From NCBI GenBank assembly GCA_009760855.2, contig WPIO01000050.1, positions 769,501-833,500 of the forward strand: a stretch of 64,000 nt of DNA. The letters are read 5' to 3'. Every line of letters starts with the position of its first letter. Position 1 is the first letter of the stretch. The stretch is from Cristatella mucedo (Eukaryota; Bryozoa; Phylactolaemata; Cristatellidae). The notes under the pieces are model-generated. The model was not told the DNA's origin and searched no databases. It worked only from the letters and a program-made list of their open reading frames with translations. Below, in pieces: positions 54,323 to 64,000 of the stretch. The translations under genes and the position numbers were made by a program.

Positions 54323-54949
54323 CCACAGGCAAACCTTTTACAGAGTTAAGATGTGAATATTCTCGTATTCTGCATCCCCCGACCTATGAACGTCTGAGCT
54401 GCGTCAAATCGAGGGAGCTTTTCAGTGCAACGTGCTCCTCAGTATTCATTCTGGTGATGGCTCACTTGCCGTGGCTCAGTGGGAAGAGAATAGTGGACTG
54501 CATGTCGTTACTGCAGTTCCCAACAACTCCGCTATTCCTGTTCACACTGCTGATTCAGATAGGGGCTGCAGTTTATTGCCTCACGCAGCCTATACTCTCC
54601 TTAAAGGCATCGGATCACCTGCAGATGCACCGTCTATCCCGACCCGCAGTCGCAGTCGGCTTGCTAATGCAAACCAAGGTCGCTGAGGGAGGCACTGTGG
54701 GGCCCGGTCTCTCGATCGGCCTCCAGAAGGCATCGGATAGTCTCTTAAAGTCCACCTGCTAAATTTGCACCCACTTTATACCAAGCGGCTACTCATCCGA
54801 GACCGGGCTTTACGTGAGAAGCTCAGCGTATTCTTCCTCACCGGCATACATGGTCGCCATGTTGGTCAAAGCCTGGTGGCTGCTTATCTGTGGCCACCCC
54901 GCCCAGCAGTTTGTCATGACACCACGAGGAGGTCTGGCAGAAAGAGCAG
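54323..54949. other. Unassigned region
   Basis: Two overlapping plus-strand frames (54432-54686, 54454-54762) show no recognised domain. TGGCTCAGTGGG at about 54472 resembles an A box but no B box follows. Confidence 0.4.
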
Positions 54950-56200
54950 TCTGTGGGGTCTCCGCCCTTGACCATTGATCACTTGCCTTTAGGACCTACA
55001 GTACTTTTGCATGGGTCACAATTGGCAGCAGTCGCTATCAGAATTCCATTAGAGATCGTGCTTTTTATACTTTCGATCTGCAGATCTAATTATGGCTGTC
55101 TATTCTTGTATGCGAAATATTGTTGGAGTTTGCCTCCCAAATATTTGTTCGTGACAGGCCATCATTTGATCACTGAAGACGTTTACCTTGACAACCACAG
55201 AAATAGCCTGGTCCACTGGTAAGTTGACTGTGGTGCGGATCTTTGACTTGATCCAACAGACTAGTCATGCGACTCATATATGTAGCTGTTCTGGATATGT
55301 TCTGGATCTTGTGATCAAAAAATAATTCTGCTCACTTGACCTTTTTGTGTGCCCGCTCATTGTTGCGAGTCGATTCTTATTCTCATCATTATTTCCATTC
55401 CCTCGTATGATCCGGGAAACGTCAATTGTATTCAGCGATGCAACTTAAAAAGTATTTGTCTTCAAAAAAAGTTTTGAATTATTTTGATGCACGTATTTTC
55501 AAACTGCATACAGACTGTGCTGACAGCCTTTTCCTTCTCATTGATGCTGAAACTCGAGTATTTTTGCGACCAAGTCGTCTAGCATTCTCCGTTTAATTCT
55601 GTCCATGTGGAGATTCTTTGAGATTAGTTTCCGTTAACCAGAATTCAAAATATGCATCTTTAAGTGCATAAGCTTGAATTCTACATCACGAAGTCCGGGT
55701 GTGACTAATATCTAGATGTTTAATACATCCCAAGATTTTTCACACTCGGAAGCAGAAAAGCCTTACCGCTTATTTTCTCGCTCGACAAAATTGAAACCTT
55801 GCTAGTCACAACCAAAACCATGTTTATTCCATTTGATCATTCTCTAGACGAAGCTGAGCGATCTCACAATACTACAAATAGTTACTTGAACAGGACTTCA
55901 GCAGTCTTCTTCGCTAAGAAAATCGTACTGATTCGTAAAGCCATTCTCGCCTCCTGACATAGAGCGCTCTAACGTGCCTTCGTGTTCGTTGTAGAATTCT
56001 TCCGAAAACCGAAGCTCTTGCGAACATCGCATACGGAAACGATTCAGCTAAGACCTTTTTAAAGTTATTCTGATTTTTATTTGACCGTAGTGCTTAAGAA
56101 ACTACGTGCCTATGGATATCTAAACGCTTATCGCTTCGGACTGCTGGGTCTCCCACACCGGCTGCTGCCTTACCTCGACCAGCGGCAAGTAACCTACATG
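54950..56200 (+). mobile_element. Old LINE remnant with endonuclease traces
   Basis: The plus strand reads FVTGHHLITEDVYLDNHRNS near 55147 (in place of the GDFN-type motif), then RIFDLIQQTSHATHICSCSG and YVLDLVIKK (about 55239-55322). This is the same layout as the endonuclease end of family B (NHTTHVGGHILVLVI). 55440-55560 gives a linker-like stretch (FKLHTDCADSLFLLIDAETR). No polymerase follows before family A begins. Confidence 0.55.
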
Positions 56201-56499
56201 TTAGTTAGTCAGCAGCTTTAATCTCTTCGTCATCGTAGATCAAATGCATACCCAGAAATTAATATTGTTGCTAAGATTCGTGAGCTGTGCATTAATAAAT
56301 GAAAAGCACCCAGTGGCCGCCGCGGCGGCCAGAACCGCCAGGTCAGACGCCGCTCTGGTGGAAACTGCGAGCTGAGTACCCGCTCGTTTAATATTCCTAT
56401 CATTGTCTCGAACCGGTCAGCACGCTCCCCCACATGAGTCACTGTGAATCTCTCTAATTTAGTGGTCATCAGGCCTGTTCTAACTCCATCAGCCAGACT

Positions 56500-57378
56500 T
56501 AACGCTTGCCTTTAAAATCCTCGCTCAATGTGCAATAAACCTCTGGTAATAAGAGACCTTATTTCTGAAAATGGTTTCGACCTGCTCGCCCTAACTGAAA
56601 CTTGGCTTAAATTGACAAACTGCCGACAATTAAAGACGCAATCCCATCTGGTTTCTCGTTCTTTTACACCCCTAGGTCAATCAAAACTGGAGGTGGAGTT
56701 GCTGTCATCGTGCACTCGAAATTCAACTTCAAGCCATTTGCAGTACCCTCGATGCAGTCTTTTGAATGAATTGTCTTGGTCTCATCCGAAAACCAGCTAC
56801 CGATAGTGGCAGTAGTCTATCGCCCACCAGGTACCAAATCCTCCTTTATCTCAGATTTCTCCGATCTCATTTCAATTCTGTGTGCAAGAAATCGACCCTT
56901 CCTCGTTATGGGTGATTTCAACGTTCACTTTGATAACTTATCTGACACTTTCAGCACCGAATTTCGTACATTGACTGACTCGTTGTCTTTTGTGGCTCAT
57001 CTGCATGGCCCTACTCACATCAAGGGTAACACATTCGACCATATTTTCTCATACAACTGCACTTTGCCATCACCAATTATTACCAAATCCTGCGTATCTA
57101 ACCACATGCAGATCTCATTCAATCTACATTGTGTGCCCACCTCCTCCTCTAAAATAACCTGTGAATCGCGAAACCTCAAGACCATTGACATTGATGCTGT
57201 CCGTGCGAGAACATCTGCTTCACCTCTGCTGCTCAGTCCTCCCTCCGATCTGTCATCATTGGTTGATAAGCTACAACACGATACTAGCAGACACGCTCGA
57301 CGAGTTTGCACCTCTGACAAAGCACATTGTGCGCCCCCGCCCAGATGGCCTATGGCCTTACCACAGACATTAAACTAG
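56500..57378 (+). pseudogene. Endonuclease domain of family A (broken)
   Basis: Domain start NPRSMCNKPLVIRDLI, then LLALTETWLK with the catalytic Glu (about 56602). A frame change follows near 56650-56780, then IVAVVYRPPGTKSSF, LVMGDFNVHFDNLS (about 56908), HGPTHIKGNTFDHIFSYN and VSNHMQISF (SDH altered to SNH, about 57095). After the domain a linker region follows. The domain order and length fit a CR1/L2 apurinic endonuclease. The first part is in a different frame from the second, so it cannot be translated as one protein. Confidence 0.87.
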
Positions 57379-57899
57379 CCAGGTCTACTAAACAAATGCT
57401 TGAAAAAGCATACAAAAGATCTTGACTGACTGTCCATCGATAGGCATATGAAGACTACCGTAGGTCGTACCGATCGATCCTAGCAAAGGCCAAGTCTAGC
57501 TTCTATAAAAACATTGTTGAATCACAGATGCACAATCCAAAAATGCTTGGTGTCGACGAATAATGTTGACGATCAACCATCTCCTCAACCACTCCCAGAT
57601 TAGCTCCATACCCGATGATCCTTATGATGATCTAGCCAATCGCTTCTCTCGATTCTTTGTGCAGAATATAGACAAGATCAGGGAATCCATCCCTGCGATG
57701 ACAACATCCCCACTTGAATACTGTTCCCCGATTCCTGGCGGCACATCAATGAACATTTAAGCAGGTTACCAATGATCTAGTCCTGAATTTAGTATTCCAA
57801 TCAGAGAAGACAACAAGCCCTCTGGACCCTATTCCCACTGTCCTGCACCTACGTTGCATTGATCTACTGCTGCCATGTATAACTAACATAATTAACATG

Positions 57900-59324
57900 T
57901 CATTAGCCTCAGGTCATGTCCCAGCACCTTTCAAAAAAGCTGTGGTCGGGCCACTTCTCAAGAAAGCGACACCAAACCATTAGAACTTGAGCGACCATCG
58001 CCCAGTCTCCCTTCTATCATTCTTATCGAAGACACTGGAACGGGTCGTGACGGACCAGCTGAACTCATATATCAAAACTTCAATCCTTGCTAGTAAGTTA
58101 CAGTTTGGCTTTAGAGCTAATCACTCCACATTGCTTAGGGTATACAACGTCCTACTATGGAATTCAGACATGGGTAGAGTGTTTCTGCTTGTTTTGCTCG
58201 ATCTTTCGCCAGCTTTTGATACTATCAACCACAGAGTTCTTCTAGAGCGCCTCTCATCTCGCCTGGGCATCCTTGGCACTGCTCTGCAATGGTTCAGGTC
58301 CTATCTCAGTGGGAGACTCCAGAGTATTAACGTGAGAATAGAGAAAGATCATCCGAGGTACCTCTGAAATATGGGGTACCTCAGGGCTCCGTACTAGGTC
58401 CAGTTCATTTCACGGTTATATACTCTCCCTCTTGCAGATGTGATTGCCAAACACAATCTCGGGTTTCACTTCTTGGCGAATGACACTAAGTTGTACCCAT
58501 GCTTTGATCCCTCCCAGTCTTCGAGCACGATGAATTCTCTCAACTCATTTGCTGCATATATTGATGACATATGCACATAGATGGCAGCAAATTTTCTAAA
58601 ACTAAACGATGATTAAGCTAACTTACTAGTTATGGGCAAATCCAGTGCGATTCAAAAATTAGAAAGGCTATCGCTCAAAATTGGCTCTGCCAGCATTTCT
58701 CCTCTTGAATCAGCTTAAAATCTAGGTGTCATGTTCCAAAGTGACCTCTCGTTAGACGACCACATCAGCTCCACAGTCAAATCTTCCTACTTTCAGCTTC
58801 ATAACATTGCTAAAATTCGGGCTTGATTAGATAAGGATACCACGTCTAAGTTGGTCCATGCATTCGTGACATCCCGTGTCGACTTCTTCAGCTCACTGCT
58901 TACGGACCTACCGTCGTGTGCAATCAGGTGATCACAGCTGGTGCAAAACTCTGCAGCTAGGTTTGTCTGTCGTGAGCGTAGCAGTTGCCACATCACACCA
59001 CTTCTCGCCGACCTGAACTGGCTACCAGTCAAGCAACGGATTGACTTCAAGGTTTTGTCGCTCACTTTTAGGTCACTTCATTATTTGGCTCCAGCCTATC
59101 TCTCAGATCTGCAGCCCCACCAGGCCAAGCATCGTACCATCCGCTTTTCGGAATCCAACAGTCTACAAATACCTCGTACAAACCTCAAATCCTTTGGAGA
59201 CCGTGCATTTAGTTCGTTTGCTCCCAAAACCTTGGAACTCCCTTCCGACCTGCGTCAGAACATCCCTGACTTGACCACATTTAAAAAGAACTTAAGAACA
59301 CACCTATTGAGGACAAGCATTTAG
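57900..59324 (+). pseudogene. Reverse transcriptase and C-terminus of family A (broken)
   Basis: 57987-58367 is open: HRPVSLLSFLSKTLERVV, LQFGFRANHSTLLRVYNVLL, LLDLSPAFDTINHRVLLERL, LQWFRSYLSGRLQS. After a frameshift VPQGSVLGP follows near 58378. The catalytic box reads LAND (58473-58484) instead of YADD. Next come a stop-rich stretch and then the C-terminus (58941-59324: RSSCHITPLLADLNWLPV, FRSLHYLAPAYLSDLQPH, LKSFGDRAFSSFAP). Confidence 0.88.
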
Positions 59325-59612
59325 CGAGTCTCTGTGATTTATCCTTCACATTCTTATACGTGCTGACACTGTGCATGTTGCCACTAACCAAATTTGCATG
59401 CTGACCCTGTGCATGTCACCCCTAACCATGTTATTCATGCTGTTTTTTTATCAAGCATGATATTACTCAAGATTCAGTTGCATTTCTCTTTGCAGAAAAT
59501 TTAAAGTGCCTAGAAAGACATTGAGTTCTTTGAGAGCGCTTCATCAAGGGCATTATTATTATTAATATTATTATTAATAACTAAGACTGAAGGAAGTACT
59601 TAGTTTTAGCCG

Positions 59613-59782
59613 TAATGGCTTACTAGGTAATTGGTGGCTTTTCACGAAATCGATCCTGAGTTCATGGTTTTGAATATTGCTGTGGATGATCCTTTGTTGC
59701 CGTTTTCAGCGGATGTGATAGCCGTTTAGGCTCTTCTGTCGCTATACAAAAGTGGCTGTTCCATCAGCTAGAATTTTTTTTA
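59613..59782 (+). mobile_element. tRNA-derived SINE, copy 3 (old)
   Basis: GGCTTACTAGGTAATTGGTGG (A-box region), a decayed B box (CATGGTTTTGAATATTGC), then GATGTGATAGCCGTTTAGGC, CTCTTCTGTCGCTATACAAAA, GTGGCTG, CATCAGCTAG and a T-rich end. It is clearly diverged from the two young copies. Confidence 0.8.
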
Positions 59783-59939
59783 ACCTGCCACCTCACTAGA
59801 AAAAACCTTTGCCTCACACGCCTGCTTTGGTTTGTGTGCAATTTTCTCCCGTTTCATTTTAGAAATACAGCTTTTAGAGCAAGTTTACTAAAATTAACTT
59901 TGGAATGCATGTTAGACGGGTTTCTAGCGACACTAGTCC
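59783..59939. other. Unassigned spacer
   Basis: Nothing recognised. Confidence 0.4.
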
Positions 59940-60420
59940 GCTGCTGGCTGTGCTCTCCTCTGTATGACCGACGTTGCCCTAAGAGCTAGAGCATTCACGG
60001 TGACATATTGCCCTGACGCTGCTCGATCTATTAGCTGCGTTCGACCCTGTGGCTCAAGATGCTCTACTCGAAACTTTGAGAAAAACCCGTAGTTTACGGT
60101 CAGGCAGACGCGGTACTTGCTGGATTTGACTCGTAGTGGCTCAATCGCCTTCAATCCGTGTCCTAATGGTGGTCATGTTTCATCCGTCTTGGGTGCTGTT
60201 ACATGTACTAGGGTCAGTTCTTATACTTTTACCGCTTTCGACTGTCACCGAGCCTCTGGAAAAAAAATTGATCCGGGCAGAGAGCTCATTGTCTCTCATT
60301 TCTATTCTGGTAAAATGCAATCTTTGAAGTGCTAATGTCCTTCGCCAACCATCTCATTAACAACTCCCGGCTCATCACCGAAACGGGCGACCTATGTTGT
60401 GATCTAGCCGATGTTTTTAT
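59940..60420 (+). mobile_element. Old LINE polymerase remnant
   Basis: The plus strand reads TLLDLLAAFDPVAQDALLET near 60015-60075, the decayed counterpart of LLDLSAAFDT.DH..LLE. It is followed by stretches alignable with the VPQGS region and an intervening insertion-like stretch. The polymerase is otherwise unrecognisable. Family assignment within CR1/L2 is not possible. Confidence 0.55.
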
Positions 60421-61255
60421 AAGCTGTTATTATTAATAATTTAGTTCTTTAAGCATTTTTCAACCAATTTAAAGTTGACACTCCATATTCCCATAACTTT
60501 CACGTTTACTCCATCGTCATTAACCTAAAAAAAGTTAGCTACCATTACAGCGCAAACCTCAGCAATATACGTGCAAAAGAGACTTAGAGAGTTGTACATA
60601 ATCAAATGCAGATAGTAGTCAGACTGCAAGTAAGCATGCATGTATAAACTTTAACGATTAAATAGTGATACACTTTAAATTTTTATGCACAAATTCGTAA
60701 AAACAAACGTGGCTTCGATTGGGCATGACGAGTAACTTTCCAAGTGGATCTTAACAAATAACCTTGTTGGTCAAGGCTCTACAGACCGGGCTCCACTTTG
60801 GGATCGGTTAGGGATATATTTGGCATAAGCAGCGAAAAATAGCTGTCTTTGGTATATAGCAAATAGAGATTGTAATACCAATACCAGATTTCCACGATGC
60901 CCTTCCAAAACCAAATCCCTTTTTCTAGACACTGCAACAAAAGAGGAAACATGTCATATAGTTAGAGACATCAAGGATAGATAAAACATGTATCTTAGAC
61001 ATTTTTCGGTCCCACACTACGTCAAGGTCGCACCTGAAAAGATTACTACTGCTGGCTTCGGCTGGCTGAACGATCTGCTTGTAGTGCGCACTGATCCGTT
61101 CGTTTCGCCAAGTCTGAGCCCGAGCGGAATTGGCCCGAGCGGCACCGGCCAGGCACTCAGGGGCCAAGAGTGGTTTATCGAAGGGATAGTACCACATGAG
61201 CTGGCTCATAGGTGGGCGATTCCTCTGATTGTGGCCATAAAACGACAGCGAAACA
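60421..61255. other. Unassigned AT-rich region upstream of LINE A
   Basis: AT-rich to about 60990, then a more GC-rich stretch in which a plus-strand frame (from 60988) is open up to the LINE junction. No domain is recognised in those codons. Confidence 0.4.
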
Positions 61256-62052
61256 GGCCACTTCTCAAGAAAGGAACACTAGACCAAGAGAACTTGAAGA
61301 ACTACCGCCCAGTCTCCCTTCTACCATTTCTATCAAGGACACTGGAACTGATCGTGGCAGACCAGCTAAACTCATGTATCGAAACCTCACACCTTGCTAG
61401 TAAGTTCCAGTCCGGCTTTAGAGCTAATCACTCCACAGAGTCAGCATTGCTTAGGGTATACAACGACCTACTTAGGAATGCAGACATGGGTAGAGTGTCT
61501 CTAATTGTTTCGATCGATCTTTCGGCAGCTTTTGACACCATCGATCACAAAGTTCTTCTAGAGCGCCTCTCATCTCGCCTGGGCATCACTGGCACTGCTC
61601 TGCAGTGGTTCAGGTCCTATCTCGGTGAGAGACTCCAGAGTATTGACGTGAATGGACAAAAATCATCTGAAGTACCTCTGAAATATGGAGTACCTCAAGG
61701 CTCAGTGCTAGGTCCGGTTCTTTTCACGATTTATACTCTGCCTCTTGCTGATGTGATTGCCAAGCACAATCTAGGCTTTCACTTTTATACGGATGAAACT
61801 CAGTTGTACCTTTGCTTTGATCCCTCCCAGCCTTCGAGCACCTCAAATTCTCTAAACTCACTAGCTGCATGCATTGATGACATCCGCACATGGATGGCAG
61901 CAAATTTTCTAAAACTTAACGATGATAAAACCAACTTACAAGTTATGGGCAAACCCAGTGTGATCCAGAGATTGGACAGGTTGACTCTCAAAATTGGCTC
62001 TGCCAGCATATTTCCAGTTGAATCAGCTCGAAATCTAGGTGTCATATTATAA
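60988..62052 (+). pseudogene. Reverse transcriptase of family A in a chimeric open frame
   Basis: A 354-codon frame. Codons 1 to about 89 derive from non-LINE sequence. From about residue 90 it is family A polymerase: RPLLKKGTLDQENLKNYRPV, SGFRANHSTESALLRVYNDL, SIDLSAAFDTIDHKVLLERL with the first catalytic Asp, WFRSYLGERLQSIDV, VPQGSVLGPVLFTIY, and the catalytic box YTDE (61786-61797) in place of YADD, then AANFLKLNDDKTNL. The stop at 62050-62052 replaces a Gln codon found in other copies. The frame then stays open to a second stop at 62479-62481. Without endonuclease and with an altered catalytic box, activity is not expected. Confidence 0.85.
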
Positions 62053-62890
62053 AGCGACCTCTCGTTAGACGACCACATCAGCTCCACAGTCAAATCCGCC
62101 TATTTTCAGCTTCATAACATTGCTAAAATTCGGGCTTGTTTAGATAAAGATACCACATCTAAGTTGGTCCATGCATTCGTGACATCCCATCTCGACTTCT
62201 GCAATTCACTGCTTACTGGCCTACCAGCATGTGCGATCAGGCGATTGCAGCTGGTGCAAAACTCGGCAGCTAGACTTGTCTACTGTGAGCGTCGCAGTTG
62301 CCACGTTACTCCACTTCTCGCCGACCTGCACTGGCTACCAGTCAAGCAACGGATTGACTTCAAGGTTTTGTCGCTCACTTTTAGGTCCCTTCATTCTATG
62401 GCTCCAGCCTATCTCTCTGACCTACTCCCCCATCAGGCCAAGCATCGTACCACCAGCTTTTCGGAATCCAAAAGTCTATAAATACCTCGTACAAACCTCA
62501 AATCCTTTGGAGACCTTGCATTTAGTTCGTATGCTCCCAAAGCCTGGAACTCCCTCCCGACCTGCGTCAGAACATCCCCTGACCTGACCACATTTAACAG
62601 GAACTTAAAAACACACCTATTTTAGGACAGCATTTAGTGGGTCCCTGTGATTCGCCCTTGACGTGCTTATGGGTGCTGACACTGTGCATGCTGCCACTAA
62701 CCACATTTGCATGCTGACCCTGTGCATGTCACCCCTAACCATATTATTCATCTCGTTTGTTTTTCAAGCATGATTTTACTTACCATTTAATTGCATTTCC
62801 CATTGCAGCAAATGTAAAGCGCCTAGAGAGAGATTAAGTTCTCTGAGGGCGCTTTATCAAGTACATTATTATTCTTATAATTATTATTAA
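61256..62890 (+). mobile_element. LINE family A, best-preserved copy (5'-truncated)
   Basis: Begins abruptly at GGCCACTTCTCAAGAAAGG (polymerase amino-terminal side) and continues to the 3' hairpin (stem 62815-62823 with 62848-62856) and ATT-rich tail ending near 62890. It has the lowest apparent divergence of any A copy in the window. It lacks the endonuclease because of 5' truncation. Confidence 0.95.
62053..62628 (+). pseudogene. C-terminal ORF segment of family A (same frame, one internal stop)
   Basis: Continues the polymerase frame after the nonsense codon: ISSTVKSAYFQLHNIAKI, RACLDKDTTSKLVHAFVTS, LDFCNSLLTGLPACAIRRLQ, LADLHWLPVKQRIDFKVL, HSMAPAYLSDLLPHQ. After the stop at 62479 come LKSFGDLAFSSYAPKAWNSL and LKTHLF with the normal stop near 62626. 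Only two nonsense codons and no frameshift interrupt about 1.37 kb. Confidence 0.87.
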
Positions 62891-63684
62891 ACAAGAAAGT
62901 GCCTGCTTGCGTCCTTTCGCTTGGCTAGTGCAAATGGAGTGTACTATCTTTGATCTGCATTAAAAAGAATTGGTAACTGTTCTTCCAAAGTCTGCCAGCG
63001 GTGGCTCTGTGTTGCAGCGAATAGAGCAGCTGTATTTTGTTCAGAATACTTCCCACACTATCTTACTGCATGTAAGAAATACAGTAAGACAAAGTGAGGA
63101 AAAAGCTTTTCAGATCTTGGACGGCGGATTTTTTATTTCCACAATTCTTAGCCATTAATATTTTCTGTCTCCTAGTGCCTAACGTGGCACATCGTTCTCA
63201 GCAGTTTGGGGCCACGGAAATTCACACAACTACCGTGCTAGACTGTCCTTCTGAACTCAGCTCAGCTTTTCAATCGCTTTGCAGTTGTTGCTTACTGTTG
63301 CAGTCGAATAGCTAATGAATGTGCTTAATATTGCCGCCTTGGCTTTGATTGCATTAGAAAAAATCAAAAAACAGCACTGACTTTGCCCTTGTGGCTTTGT
63401 TTTAGTACAGACTGAGATTCGTGGATTACATGGTCAAGATGATGTTTCTAAGTAACGATCGCTCTTTCAATTTGAAAGTAAGTAGAATACTCTTCTTGTT
63501 TTGTGCGAAGCAATCCTGCTCTAGTTAGCGGATCGCTTCAAAGCTCCCTCTATTCACTCAGTGAACTGCTGTTGACCTAACCGTATGAAAAGCCGGAGGT
63601 TCAGATGACTTATTGATGCACAGCTCGCTGCTGTGACAGCTGTCTACGATGATGGTAGTCTGAGAACCGATGGTCCAGAGAACC
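62891..63684. other. Unassigned region
   Basis: About 800 bp with nothing recognised. Short frames only. Confidence 0.4.
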
Positions 63685-63860
63685 ATGATGGCACACTAGG
63701 TAAGGTGGTTGCTTTCACGACCTCGGTCCCGAGGTTGTGGGTTCGATTCCTGCAGTGGGCGATCCTTTATCGCCACTGCAAGTGGTGGTGATAGCCGCAA
63801 AGGCTCTTCTGTCGCTATACAAAAAGAGGCTGTTTAATCAGCTAGGATTTTTTTTTTTTT
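63685..63860 (+). mobile_element. tRNA-derived SINE, copy 2
   Basis: ATGATGGCACACTAGGTAAG (A-box region), GGTTCGATTCC B box (about 63741), the body GGTGGTGATAGCCGCAAAGG, CTCTTCTGTCGCTATAC, and a T(13) tail at 63848-63860. It nearly matches 49240-49419. The CACGACCTCGGTCCCGAGGT region folds back on itself as in copy 1. Confidence 0.87.
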
Positions 63861-64000
63861 ATGGCAGAAGCAAGGCGGTTACGACTGCAGCGGCGCAATA
63901 GGCGGCTGGAAATCAATAGTGGACATTCATATTCAAGCCAACGAGGCGATAATAAGAATTAATTGCACACCTGCAGCAGCTTGTAGTGTCGTGAGTTTTT
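63861..64000. other. Unassigned end of window
   Basis: Nothing recognised. Confidence 0.4.

Larger units (their letters stand above)
56380..59579 (+). mobile_element. LINE family A, longest copy
   Basis: Plus-strand element of about 3.2 kb: 5' leader (56380-56500, shared with the 35.5-kb copy), endonuclease (about 56500-57200), linker, polymerase (about 57940-58500), C-terminus (to 59330), 3' UTR, hairpin (about 59494-59548) and an ATT tail ending near 59579. Several frameshifts and stops make it inactive. The start is an estimate. The 18-bp palindrome TGGCCGCCGCGGCGGCCA at 56314-56331 lies just upstream. Confidence 0.93.

Noticed and set aside
54460-54520. tRNA-like A box TGGCTCAGTGGG
   Set aside because: No B box or cloverleaf within the expected distance.

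Overview
This window looks like repeat-dominated nuclear DNA from an invertebrate animal. There are no operons, ribosome-binding-site-spaced genes, rRNA or tmRNA, and nearly everything recognisable is a eukaryotic non-LTR retrotransposon (LINE), a tRNA-derived SINE, a microsatellite or minisatellite, or a GC-rich repeat block. The LINEs belong by protein motifs to the CR1/L2 group. The phylum cannot be fixed from the sequence. No intact host protein-coding gene, tRNA or rRNA gene could be supported.

Two LINE families dominate; the labels are mine. Family A ends in a short hairpin (9-bp stem TAAAGCGCC/GGCGCTTTA) followed by (ATT)n. Copies or pieces lie at about 7.3, 11.6-13.7, 19.5, 26.9, 29.6, 30.4, 30.8, 33.9-35.6, 41.8, 54.2, 56.4-59.6 and 61.3-62.9 kb. 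Family B ends in (ACATT)n. Copies lie at about 1.6-4.7, 10.3-11.05, 12.0, 17.1, 17.8, 20.1, 22.6, 32.9, 36.9, 41.75 and 51.75 kb. A third, older LINE type (E) and further remnants (53.2, 54.95-56.2 and 59.95-60.4 kb) are also present. Most copies are 5'-truncated. All have stops or frameshifts, except some short carboxy-terminal fragments.

Layout. 0-20 kb: GC-rich unassigned DNA, a long family B copy, (AG)n and (CA/TA)n tracts, a family A copy split by a family B insertion, a 20-bp minisatellite, a 0.53-kb tandem duplication and more family B. 20-48 kb: a degenerate array whose unit order is [B tail]-[D]-[E LINE]-[C1]-[C2]-[C3]. Partial copies at about 20.1-22.6, 25.1-29.6, 31.9-33.9, 35.9-41.4 and 41.7-47.7 kb are all in the same orientation and are interrupted by younger family A insertions. 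48-64 kb: low-copy unassigned DNA, SINEs (49.2, 59.6 and 63.7 kb), and the two longest family A coding regions.

The elements are layered in time. Family B has inserted into A (12.0 kb) and A into B (41.8 kb), so their activity overlapped. Shared insertion flanks show that part of the array duplicated after a B insertion. The A copy at 61.3 kb is the best preserved, with one reading frame and two nonsense codons, but its polymerase motif is changed. Among the polymerase motifs I could find, only the old B copy at 2.3 kb retains YADD.
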